From assembly GCA_038501785.1 (NCBI GenBank), contig JBAMJR010000047.1, positions 5,980,001 through 6,044,000 on the forward strand: DNA of 64,000 nucleotides, written 5' to 3'. Made by a program: the position numbers and the translations under genes. This stretch comes from Myoxocephalus aenaeus. Its lineage: Eukaryota > Chordata > Actinopteri > Perciformes > Cottidae. The notes under the pieces were generated by a model. It saw nothing but the letters and a program-made list of their open reading frames with translations, did no database searches and was not told the origin of the DNA. Positions 55,744 to 64,000 of the stretch are shown in pieces (within the stretch, counting starts at the first letter, position 1; each line of letters starts with the position of its first letter).

Positions 55744-55744
<1 letters not shown>

Positions 55745-55803
<59 letters not shown>
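55745..55803. repeat. (CT)n microsatellite in the probable slitrk1 3' UTR
   Basis: About 29 CT units; as RNA from the minus strand this would read (GA)n. Confidence 0.95.
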
Positions 55804-55805
<2 letters not shown>

Positions 55806-57572
55806 ATTTGTCCTCACACAAACACACGTGCGGGGCAGGCAGACAAAGAAAGCAGGGGAAGTGATTCAGCACCATGGACAGCGCTAGTCTGTATACTGGG
55901 GGAGATACTGCAGGCCTACTAGCTGGTGGAGGAGGGGAGGAGGGTTAGGGGGTGTAAGCCCATCTCACGTCAACTCTGTACACTCTCAGCATGGCCATTT
56001 AGGGTTGTTGCCAAATTCAGCTGAAATTTTAGAGAAAATCAATTGGCAAAAGTAAAAAGCTGTCACCAGTACTGCACTAGTACATTATAATTACAAATAA
56101 ATGAAGGGGAAAAAGGAAACATTGCACATTCTTTGCATTTGTTTTTAGAGACACTGCAGAGAAGTTAAAGAATTGAGAATTTGCTGAATACTGGTACCTC
56201 AATGGTTTAATTCTTTTTTGTTTGTGTTCTCTTCCAAATCCTCGCTCAGTTTAAGCAGTATAGGCTAAGCAGCTGAGATCTGCAAAACAGGTATTCAGTC
56301 ATGGCATTGTTTTCATGAGCCCACAAAAACCATGCGACCTCCCCCCCTTAGAAGACTATCTCAAGATCAAAATGCTGAATTGAAAAAGGCATCTTGCATT
56401 ATCAAATACCCTCAACGTTTGTGTGTCTGTGTGTGTGCCTTTTCCCCCTCTCCCCTGAGTGAAGAAGACCCTCATGCTGAGTTCTCCCCATAGCAGGGCC
56501 CCAGTTTGTTAGAAAGCAAGGACCTCCGTCCCCCCATCCCGTCCCAAAAACAGCCGGTTTCAAGCACATGTTGTAGTAAATACAGTGAGTTTCAGTTCTC
56601 TTATTTGGACAAGATTAGATGGCTTTACAAAAGCTCACAATAGGATGAAGGTGAATCATAGCCATAAGCTTTTCATGTGGAGGAATACTTCTTTTTCTGA
56701 CATTAAAAAAAGCATTCTATTCTATATCAGTCTACCTGCGCTGTTTACATAGATCGAATTATACCTATATAGCTCAATTGAAAACACTTCTTTGCTCAGT
56801 TGTTGAAAAAATATGATGGTAGAAACCCCCCATTTAAACGACTTTGTTGTTTTGCTTTTTTTTTTTGTCTTCCTCTCACCCAAAGCAGGCTATATTCATT
56901 GACACACAAAACCACATAACTGTTATTTTAGCTACATTAACTTTGCAGCATAAGCATCTGAGTGACGTTAATTGGTCATGCTCATCTGCATGTCTGAATA
57001 TCTGAAAGTCAACAATTGGCACACCATAAAATAACACAGTTTACATTCATAAAGGAGATGATGACTGCGCAGACATGGATTTAATCTGCACCATCTAGTA
57101 CGGTATAAATAACCCCAATATTTATCGACAATCAAATGATAACAAACATAAAATAACATGCACTGACAGCTTTACTTCCATCACTCCTTTCCCATAGTCA
57201 TCGTTATCCCTTAGTGATTTTTTTTTTTGTTCTTCGTCTTCTTCTTCTCTTTTCTCCAAACAGGTTTAAAACAACAAATACAAATCCTAACTGCAGGTTC
57301 ACAAAAAATAGAGAAATGGCACTTTGTAATAGTCATATATAATTCTTAATATCTATATATCGTCGTCATATTGATATAACATGAAAGGGTCGAGTTTTGC
57401 TTCTTTGTTGGTTATGGTGGTTATGGTTCCTCGCCGTCGTGTGTGTGTTGAAACCATGCGAAATATCATCATGCAGATTATGATACATCGGTCCGAGTAT
57501 TTACAGTTACATTCATGCGTTCGTGCACCATTCCCTGGGTCCTCTGTCTCTTTCTTTCTCTCTCTCTATCTT

Positions 57573-57580
<8 letters not shown>

Positions 57581-57612
<32 letters not shown>

Positions 57613-57618
57613 GCGCGC
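57581..57618. repeat. (AC)n(GC)n tract near the slitrk1 stop
   Basis: AC repeat running into GCGCGCGC, a strong Z-DNA-type alternating purine-pyrimidine tract. Confidence 0.9.
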
Positions 57619-57932
57619 CCTCTCCCTCGCTCCTTTTTCTCCCTCTTTTCTGTCTCATACAGATCCGTAGTCCGATTGCGGCAAATAGCAGAAGTGGGAG
57701 GAGGAGGGAGGGAGGGGTTTTAAGCCAGGGGGGCTCGGCATATACATATATTACAGAGTGGGGCCTGTGCAGCAGCAGACTGACTTACTTGGTTCAACTG
57801 GAGAAAACAAGACATAAACAAGTCTGTGTTCGCCTCTGAGGAACGAAAGCGGATGATTTCTGGCCGTTTCAGTCATGTAATGTGCGTCAGTCTGTCCGGT
57901 GTGACTGTTTTGTAATCCAGTCTGGTGTGGGC

Positions 57933-57938
57933 TTTATT
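57933..57938 (-). terminator. Stop-proximal AATAAA polyadenylation hexamer
   Basis: TTTATT on the plus strand, about 20 nt past the slitrk1 stop. It is a perfect hexamer, but it would give an almost UTR-less transcript, so use is doubtful. Confidence 0.2.
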
Positions 57939-57949
57939 GGACGAGGCCA

Positions 57950-60650
57950 CAGTCCCCATTACGCGTCGTTTGTCGTGGAGAGGTGCGTGCTGCAGTCGAA
58001 GACCCGGTGCGCGCCCCCGTCCGCGTGATAAGGCCCGCTGTGCCAGTAGGACGAGTCGCACACTGTCTGCAAGGAGTTGATCTCCGAGGCGGACGAGTTC
58101 CCCTCCCTCCGCTTTGACCTCTTCCGGTTCCGCAAGATAAACACGAGCATCCCCACCACGGTGAACGCGGACGTGACGAACACCAGCAGCAACCCGGGGA
58201 CGAGCACCGAGATGGAGACCCGGTTCGGCTCCAAGTACGAGTTCGAGCGCGTCCCCGAGTCCAGGGTGAACGTGCTGTTTTTGGACAGCGGGGTCGGGGA
58301 CACCTTGTCGTAGAGTGTGGGGCACATGAGGTCGTTCCGGACGTAGCGGAAGTCTCGTTTCCAGAACTCTTCGGGCGACTCGCACTTGAGATCGCTCACG
58401 ATCACGTCGGTGCCGAGCTTCTCCGTCCACTGCTTGAAGGGCACGATGTTGCACGAGCAATCCCACGGGTTCCCGTGCAAATCGACCTGTATGATTGAAC
58501 TGAGCTGGTCTAACACTCCAGCCACGGGGAGATAGGGGAAATAATTATTATGCAGGCTGATTTTGGAGAGCGAAATCCCAAGGAAAGCATCCACGGGTAA
58601 AGCTTTCAGCAGGTTGTTGTTGAGGAACAGAACCCTCAGGTTTGGCATGGGGCTGAACGCGCCTGCCACGATCAGCTGGATGTCGTTATATTCCAAACTG
58701 AGATATTCCAGATTCACAAGGCCCACAAACATCTCCGCCACCAGCGTATCCAGATAGTTCTTATCCATGTACAGCCACCGCAGCTCGCTCTGGTTTTGGA
58801 AAGTGCTGTTGTCAATCATCTTGATGTTGTTCCCGCCCAGATCCAGCAGGTTGAGGCTGGAGTAGCCGAGCAGCTGGTTCTTTTTCACTGCGTGTATGTT
58901 GTTGTCCCGCATGTTCAGCTCGTGCGCGGCCAAGGGCTTCGGCTTGAGGTTGGCTAAGCTCTCGATCTTTTTGCCCTCGCAGTTGACCCCCAGCCCCTGT
59001 CTGGAGCCGACCAGCTTGCAGTTGCACGGCTGGGGGCACGTGACGTTGTGCAGCTGCTCTCTGTCCCCGTTCACACCTGTCACCAGCGGAGTGGGCCTCG
59101 TCTTCAGCTGCCAGTTCTCACGAGACTTGGAGCGGCCTTTGGGCCCGCGGCCGCCCGGCGTCGGGGGCCCGCTGGTGTCTCGGCTGGGCTTGTAAGGCGT
59201 GGGACGCGGGTCGCGGGCCGCGGTCTCGGAGGCCTCCTCCTGGGTGGGAGGGGCCACCAGGCTGGTGTCCACGCCGCCGCTCTGTGAAGGGCACATGTCC
59301 GCCTCTGACGTCTCGTTCAGGTCGCTCCCTTGCAGCCGGGTGGGAGCCTCGCAGATCACCCTCCCGATGAGCGCGTTATGCGGAATGTTCTCCAGCCATT
59401 CCTTCAGAGAAACCAGCTCGCAGTTACAGTCCCACGGGTTGTCCTCCAGCAAAACCTCCGCAATGCCCGGTATTTGCTCCAGGACCCCCTCATAAGGCAC
59501 CGTTTTGATTCGGTTCCCCCGCAGGTCGAGATGCGTAATGGGCACATGTTGAAACACGTTTATAGGTAGCGCGCTGATGAGGTTGTCGTTAAGTATTAAC
59601 ACTTCAAGTTTATTTAAGTCCCTGAAAACGGCGGGGTCAATATCCCTCAATAGATTAAAATCAGCCTGGAGGTATTCCAAGTCGTCTAACCCCAGAAATG
59701 TACTCTTCCTGAATGATCGTATCTTATTGTTATTGATGTGCAGCCTCTTCACCAGCTGCAGTCCCAGGAAGGCGCCGGGCACAATGTCGTGCAGCCCATT
59801 GTTTTCCAGATGCAGGCTCACGGCATTGTAAAAGTTGGCGAACTCGTTGGGGAATAGCCTGGATAGAGAATTCCCGTGCAACAGCAGGTGATAGAACTGC
59901 GAGCTCGGGCCAGTCAAATGCTGCAGAGTGGCGAAGCTTTTTTTTTCGCAGTCTATGTGCAGATCTCCCTCCACCTCGTTGCAGGAGCAAATCTGCTCCT
60001 TACAAACGTCCTTTGTAACATTTCCACCAGCAACACAAAGAGCCGCATTCAGCAGAACAATCCAAAGCAGCATTTTTCAACGTGGACGATTCATTCCCCG
60101 GTTTCAAGACATACGAGCTGTGAATTCAGTCTACATCAATAAGAAGAAGAAGGAGAAAGAAAAAAACGGGGGGCGATATAGACATTTAGGGAGGAAGATA
60201 AGGCAGTCTTTTATAACCGATCCATGCTGCATCTAACCTGCACTTGTGTCCAGACTTCCAGTTCGAAAACCAGCACATAAACGTCTCTTTCACATCGACT
60301 GAATCCTCGGAGCCTCCGCGTGTTTATGATGAAAATCTAAAACAGCGAGCGACGGTAGAGTCCAGCACATCTTCTTTTCTTTTTTTCCCCCCGTGGCAGT
60401 TTTCGGTTCGTTTAAGACTGACCTTGGCTGGGGGAAAATGAACAAATCCGTGCCTTCTTCTCCTCCGGTCGTGCTGCTGCGTGCTGCGGCGTCGGGAGCT
60501 GTTCCCTCTCCCCTGGTGCTGAATTCACACCCTGCGCTGGCGCTGAAGAGGCGATTCCACCGCTGCAAAACACCCGCATCCCCCCTCACATCCTTCGGCG
60601 TCTTGCCTGGCTCGTTTCCCCCCCCCACCAACCGCCCACCCACCCCCTTT
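57950..60650. other. CpG-rich domain covering slitrk1 and its leader
   Basis: Base composition shifts sharply from the AT-rich surroundings to GC-rich DNA with frequent CG, notably 57960-58330, 58900-59450 and 60450-60620. This is typical of a developmental neuronal gene with a CpG-island promoter. No formal CpG observed/expected ratio was calculated. Confidence 0.5.
57959..60073 (-). CDS. slitrk1: SLITRK1, synaptic leucine-rich-repeat transmembrane protein (single exon)
   Basis: Complete 704-residue type I membrane protein. Seen: hydrophobic signal peptide (about 1-17); first LRR N-cap with Cys24/29/31/42; about six LRRs (62-212); C-cap Cys216/218/241/261; Pro/Ser/Arg-rich linker (265-342); second N-cap Cys346/350/352/365; LRRs (384-535); C-cap Cys539/541/564/584; membrane helix about 619-647; basic stop-transfer RNRKRSKRR; 57-residue cytoplasmic tail. 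N-glycosylation sequons include N18 and N343. The start has A at -3 and directly precedes the signal peptide. As recalled, human SLITRK1 has 696 residues with the same order and a nearly identical membrane and juxtamembrane region; the short tail separates it from SLITRK2-6, which have longer tails. Known role: postsynaptic adhesion through presynaptic LAR-type phosphatases (PTP-delta, PTP-sigma), promoting excitatory synapse formation and neurite growth. Odd: the extreme C-terminus differs from mammals. Confidence 0.97.
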   Translation of the reverse strand: MLLWIVLLNAALCVAGGNVTKDVCKEQICSCNEVEGDLHIDCEKKSFATLQHLTGPSSQFYHLLLHGNSLSRLFPNEFANFYNAVSLHLENNGLHDIVPGAFLGLQLVKRLHINNNKIRSFRKSTFLGLDDLEYLQADFNLLRDIDPAVFRDLNKLEVLILNDNLISALPINVFQHVPITHLDLRGNRIKTVPYEGVLEQIPGIAEVLLEDNPWDCNCELVSLKEWLENIPHNALIGRVICEAPTRLQGSDLNETSEADMCPSQSGGVDTSLVAPPTQEEASETAARDPRPTPYKPSRDTSGPPTPGGRGPKGRSKSRENWQLKTRPTPLVTGVNGDREQLHNVTCPQPCNCKLVGSRQGLGVNCEGKKIESLANLKPKPLAAHELNMRDNNIHAVKKNQLLGYSSLNLLDLGGNNIKMIDNSTFQNQSELRWLYMDKNYLDTLVAEMFVGLVNLEYLSLEYNDIQLIVAGAFSPMPNLRVLFLNNNLLKALPVDAFLGISLSKISLHNNYFPYLPVAGVLDQLSSIIQVDLHGNPWDCSCNIVPFKQWTEKLGTDVIVSDLKCESPEEFWKRDFRYVRNDLMCPTLYDKVSPTPLSKNSTFTLDSGTRSNSYLEPNRVSISVLVPGLLLVFVTSAFTVVGMLVFILRNRKRSKRREGNSSASEINSLQTVCDSSYWHSGPYHADGGAHRVFDCSTHLSTTNDA

Positions 60651-60900
60651 TTTTTTGTGTGGCGATCTGGGAATCACAAAAGGAGGAACGCGGAGACGGT
60701 GTTCATCCTAGTGCGGGTGCTCTAAGAATAATCTGACACCCTCTACTGAGCTGTAATGGCAACAACAAAAAAAATCCGTCGACTGGCTGAGGGAATGCTG
60801 AGAAGAGAGAGCAGCAAAAAAAAAAAAAATTGCAAAATCAATCCGCATATAGGGGCGAGATTTTGTTGTTTGTTTGCTTGTTTCAATCACACTTTATAGT
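60074..60900 (-). promoter_or_regulatory. Probable slitrk1 5' UTR and core promoter
   Basis: About 0.8 kb upstream of the start codon. A TATA-like TATAAA (minus strand, 60898-60893) would place transcription start near 60865, giving a 5' UTR of roughly 790 nt if unspliced. The interval 60440-60720 is CpG- and GC-rich; 60130-60180 and 60750-60830 are A-rich. A second TTTATA/TATAAA-type site lies at 60210-60215. SLITRK1 is single-exon in mammals, so an unspliced leader is plausible. The transcription start is inferred only. Confidence 0.35.
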
Positions 60901-61534
60901 GTTGGATGTTGAGGTTATTTCCCTTCCAGAGGCGCAAAAAGAGCTCTCAGCAAACACCAGACTTCTACTGTGAAATCTGTGTTTTTACTCTCAACGCGTC
61001 CACAGTGAAAGTGTCCAAGTCGGCATCGTCGCAAACACTGGTAGGATTTCACATCAGGGTCGTGATATCCCAGTCTCCAGCGCCTTGAATCTCCCTCTCT
61101 CTCCCCCCTTGCCCGTTCTTAAAGGATAAACGGCATTACTTTAGCGGATCTGCCTCCGTATGTGAGCCTCCACTGTTCCAGCCCTGACTTTGCTTTGGAA
61201 ACACTGTTGAATGCGGTAAAAACAATAATCCGCTACAGGCATGCCTCACTCCAGCACACACACACACACAAAACAGTTGACTATACAACAAACGATGCGT
61301 CAGTGTGGCACCCTATATGCGCATGTGTGCGTGACGTTTTTCTTTTTTTTTTTCGTCTTTTTTTTTTTTTAACCAATATAAAATCCTTCGCAAAAAAAGA
61401 GATCTACAACTGTAAGAAAACAGTGACAAGAGAAGTGGTTTGAACACAATCTCATCTCCTATTGATTTGTATTGTGCTATTGTTGAAGAGCATTACATCA
61501 GCTGAAGCGCAGGAGAGTTGAGGGAGTTATACCC

Positions 61535-61575
61535 TCCTCTTCGTCCTCCTCCTCCTCTTCCTCCTCCTCCTCCTT
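61535..61575. repeat. Pyrimidine-rich CTC/TTC tract
   Basis: Almost pure pyrimidine (TCCTCC units) about 1.5 kb upstream of the slitrk1 start codon. Confidence 0.8.
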
Positions 61576-61875
61576 CTGCAGTGCTCAGTTAGAATTAAGA
61601 GCAGGGCAAAAAATGGGATGCTAAGTTAAATATGCTCTCGCTTTGACATCAGGTTTTTTTTATTTTTTTGCAGAGAGGAAACAAAACACACAAGTGCAAT
61701 AAGAAACCAATCTAGGGGAGTCAGGAGATTCCAGCAAAGCACCAGCAGCTCTTGCAATAAGCAAAACATCATTAGGACCACCTACATATGGCTGTAAAGC
61801 ATTCCCATTATGATCCATTGACGGGTTATGATTCCTCCCTACCCGCCCGCCTGCCAGTCTATCTGTCTGCTCGAC

Positions 61876-61908
61876 TGCTGTTTTTGCTGTTTTTGCTGTT
61901 TTTGCTGT
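61876..61908. repeat. Short tandem repeat, unit TTTTTGCTG
   Basis: About three and a half copies of a 9-bp unit. Confidence 0.8.
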
Positions 61909-62084
61909 TGCTTGTCAACCAGCCTGCCTACCTGTTGGCTCGTCTGTCTCTGCTGTTCTGTCTTTTTTTTTTGTCTGCGTCCGTCTTTTTTGTCAGATCA
62001 CTTTGTCTATATATATTTCGAGGAGTGTAATTCCTAAGTGTTAAACGGAGCACACATACTTGCATGGTCTCCATGGCATGTGAC

Positions 62085-62632
62085 AAATGGGCTAAAAGCA
62101 CAAGATACATATCTGAGTACTTTTCCTCAAGTGCTGTACAGAGGTACAGTTTTGAGGTATGTATATGCTCTATTTGCATATATTTCATGCTGCTTTGAAA
62201 TATTGTGGAGAAGTAGTTCAGAGGGACTTTTTTTTTTTTACTCCACTTTATTTATTTTACAGCTTAGTTACCTGTGACTCAGATTAATACACAATGTAAT
62301 CAACAAAAATAATCAGAATAATTAAGATACCCATTAGTTTATAAAATAATTAGAATGAATTATTTAAAATAAAAATGAGCTCCCCATATTCCATTTGCAA
62401 AATCAAAGTGATGCTTACACATTAATGCATGAATAATTATCATCCAGTTATATAATATATTATACTGCAATGGTTATTCTGTATAATGAGTGATTCTGTT
62501 GGTACTTTAAGTACACTTTGCTGCTAAGTGTGTGTTTGTATTCAAGTATAATTACGCAATAATCAAGAGTAGTTCTACATCGTAGTATTGTTACTTTAAC
62601 CGAAGTAAAGGATCTAAATATGTCTCCCACCA
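62085..62632. mobile_element. Degenerate hAT-type repeat upstream of slitrk1
   Basis: The right end reads TTTAACCGAAGTAAAGGATC followed by CTCCCACCAC; the left has GAGTACTTTTCCTCAAGTG. These match the common fish hAT repeat with ends CAGTGGTGGAAG...AAGTATTCAGATCC and interior runs of ACTTTTACTCAAGTA. A homopolymer T run near 62229-62239 and a TTAATGCATGAATAATTAT core also fit. The exact left end is unclear. Confidence 0.6.
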
Positions 62633-62689
62633 CAATCTTTTATCTTAATGTATCTAAAGGGAAAATGTCCTGTGGCTCAGCATCATGAT

Positions 62690-62819
62690 GTGATGCAGGT
62701 GTGTTGCTCTACTGTGATGCAGGTGTGTTGCTCTACTGTGCTGCAGGTGTGTTGTTCTACTGTGATGCAGGTGTGTTGCTCTACTGTGATGCATGTGTGT
62801 TGCTCTACTGTGATGCAGC
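62690..62819. repeat. 24-bp minisatellite, 5.4 copies
   Basis: Units at 62690-62713, 62714-62737, 62738-62761, 62762-62785 and 62786-62809, plus a partial copy. The unit starts GTGATGCAGG and ends TTGCTCTACT. Units 1, 2 and 4 are identical; unit 3 has two changes and unit 5 one. Confidence 0.95.
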
Positions 62820-64000
62820 TCCAGAGCGGCTCAGGCAGTGTGTCCCCTGTGTAGACGGCCGCTGGGCAAACAACGCCACTCGGCGTTGAGTGCAGTGTAG
62901 GTGTGTGTTTGTGTGGTGTTATTTTAAAGGCACAATGTATATAAACATAACATGTGTTGTGTGTTTTCTTTGCATTTCCCTGTTTACTTCATAAACAAGG
63001 ATATATTACTATAAAACAATTTTAGATGATCTCAGCCACGATCCATTCTGAGTTCCACATTCAAGGAATTGTTTTGAATCTCTCTCGATGAATTCACACA
63101 GAAATATAAATAACAGGGACAAGGACAACCCATCTGGACAAATACAGATAGAGGATATAAACAACTGCACAAGGAAGAGGTCTGCTGTATTGATTTCCCT
63201 CTTTTTTATAAACCGTCCATCGTGAAATTTAAGGTTTTCAAAGAAGTGCAATGCTAAATCAGTGGGGAACTCTCTTAACACATTTATTTTATTGTATGAG
63301 GGACGCCATTGTTGTAGAAGCTGCTTGTGGCCAAGAAGTTAAACAATTCCTGAAATGTGTGATAAACTCCAGGTAAAAACAAAATGTTGCTCTTGTTTAA
63401 GGTTCATATGTAATGTCCCATAACCATCTCCCTGATGGTTCTGTCCACTGTCGGCTCAATAAGATGACGCTGATGTTGTTATTGACAGACAGGACTGACT
63501 GTTGCCCTCCGTGAGATAACTATATGGCCTCGTAGAACGCAACAATTCGGATAGTTAAGCGGTGATTGCTTTTCGAAGGCTTCTTGTTATTGTTTGCATG
63601 GCGCAGACGCCGCAGAGGCAGACCAACGCTAAAGCCAATCAATGGTATTCAATCAAACGGCCATGTTGTGCTACAAGATTACTTGTCATTTCCCACTCCC
63701 CATTCTGGCACTCCGATCTGCCGAACATTTGCAAACCGCCATCACTGGCAATCAGCACTTGCATGTGGCACCAGGCGACACGCCCGACGCATTTGGGGAC
63801 ACTTTGCATCTACCTGTTTTGATCCATCCCTGAGAGAGACGTATTCAAATAATCCTGGGATTTATCAGGCGGAGCTAACGTTTTTTTTTTTGTCTGAAAA
63901 TCTGTCCGACCTTCCCAGGGGTCTGTATGTATTTAAAGGCTTATTTTCCTTCCTTCTCCAAACGATTAAGACGTCCACTGAGCACATGACCTGGCTTTGC
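62820..64000. other. Gene-free DNA to window end
   Basis: Nothing recognised beyond short open frames (at most 90 codons). Confidence 0.55.

Larger units (their letters stand above)
55335..57958 (-). other. slitrk1: Probable slitrk1 3' UTR
   Basis: Inferred, not proven. Downstream of the stop on the minus strand, one AATAAA lies only about 20 nt past the stop (57938-57933) and is probably too close to be the main signal. The next canonical AATAAA is at 55340-55335, giving a UTR of about 2.6 kb. ATTAAA variants lie between, for example at 56211-56206. One Pumilio-type UGUAAAUA is present (57505-57498). The transcript would contain a long GA repeat (55803-55745) and a TG repeat (57611-57581). 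No competing gene lies in the interval. Confidence 0.35.
60901..62084. other. Region upstream of the slitrk1 promoter
   Basis: T-rich runs (61342-61370), the CTCC tract, and an AACCAATATAAAATCC stretch at 61369-61384 that combines a CCAAT box and a TATA-like site in the plus direction. No exon identified. Confidence 0.5.

Noticed and set aside
57873..58466. 197-codon open frame overlapping the slitrk1 3' end (minus, other frame)
   Set aside because: Arg/Ala/Pro-rich shadow of the GC-rich slitrk1 coding sequence.
62690..62819. CRISPR-like array
   Set aside because: Units are directly adjacent with no unique spacers, and the genome is eukaryotic.
62648..62854. Open frame with a repeated 8-residue unit
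   Set aside because: Produced by the 24-bp minisatellite; no support as a protein.

Overview
This window looks like teleost fish nuclear DNA, probably a spiny-rayed (acanthomorph) species. The evidence is an intron-free slitrk1 gene, very dense dinucleotide microsatellites, and small non-autonomous DNA transposons (hAT-type and TTAA-type) of kinds common in fish genomes. There is no bacterial-style gene packing. Almost all short open reading frames are chance frames, microsatellite translations or shadows of the one real gene. No tRNA, rRNA or CRISPR array was recognised.

Layout: positions 1 to about 55,300 are a gene desert. It holds microsatellites, a few transposon relics, scattered AT-rich homeodomain/POU-type motif clusters that are candidate enhancers, and an unusual series of short-loop inverted repeats. 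Recognisable relics are a probable DNA-transposon remnant (3160-3725), a TTAA-flanked element with long imperfect terminal inverted repeats (15745-16161), a probable hAT-like element (27115-27510), a heavily deleted Ty3/Gypsy pol fragment (31555-32103, minus) and a stack of elements at 38390-39369. That stack contains a 487-bp hAT element that still carries about 50 codons of transposase.

The only protein-coding gene is slitrk1 at 57959-60073 on the minus strand. It encodes 704 residues in one exon: signal peptide, two LRR blocks each with N- and C-terminal cysteine caps, one membrane span and a short cytoplasmic tail. A probable 2.6-kb 3' UTR runs to about 55335, and a probable 5' UTR/promoter with a TATA-like box lies at 60074-60900. 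Beyond the promoter lie a pyrimidine-rich tract, another hAT-type element (about 62085-62632) and a 24-bp minisatellite (62690-62819). A neuronal single-exon gene in a large desert matches the known setting of SLITRK1 in other vertebrates, and the desert is the natural place for its long-range regulatory elements.

I found no clearly new multigene system. The most unusual structure is the set of perfect or near-perfect hairpins, above all a 76-bp palindrome (37-bp arms, 2-bp centre) at 44575-44650. It has a second hairpin 224 bp away and a 26-bp-arm hairpin at 33759-33816. They look like recent template-switch (fold-back) events or assembly artefacts.
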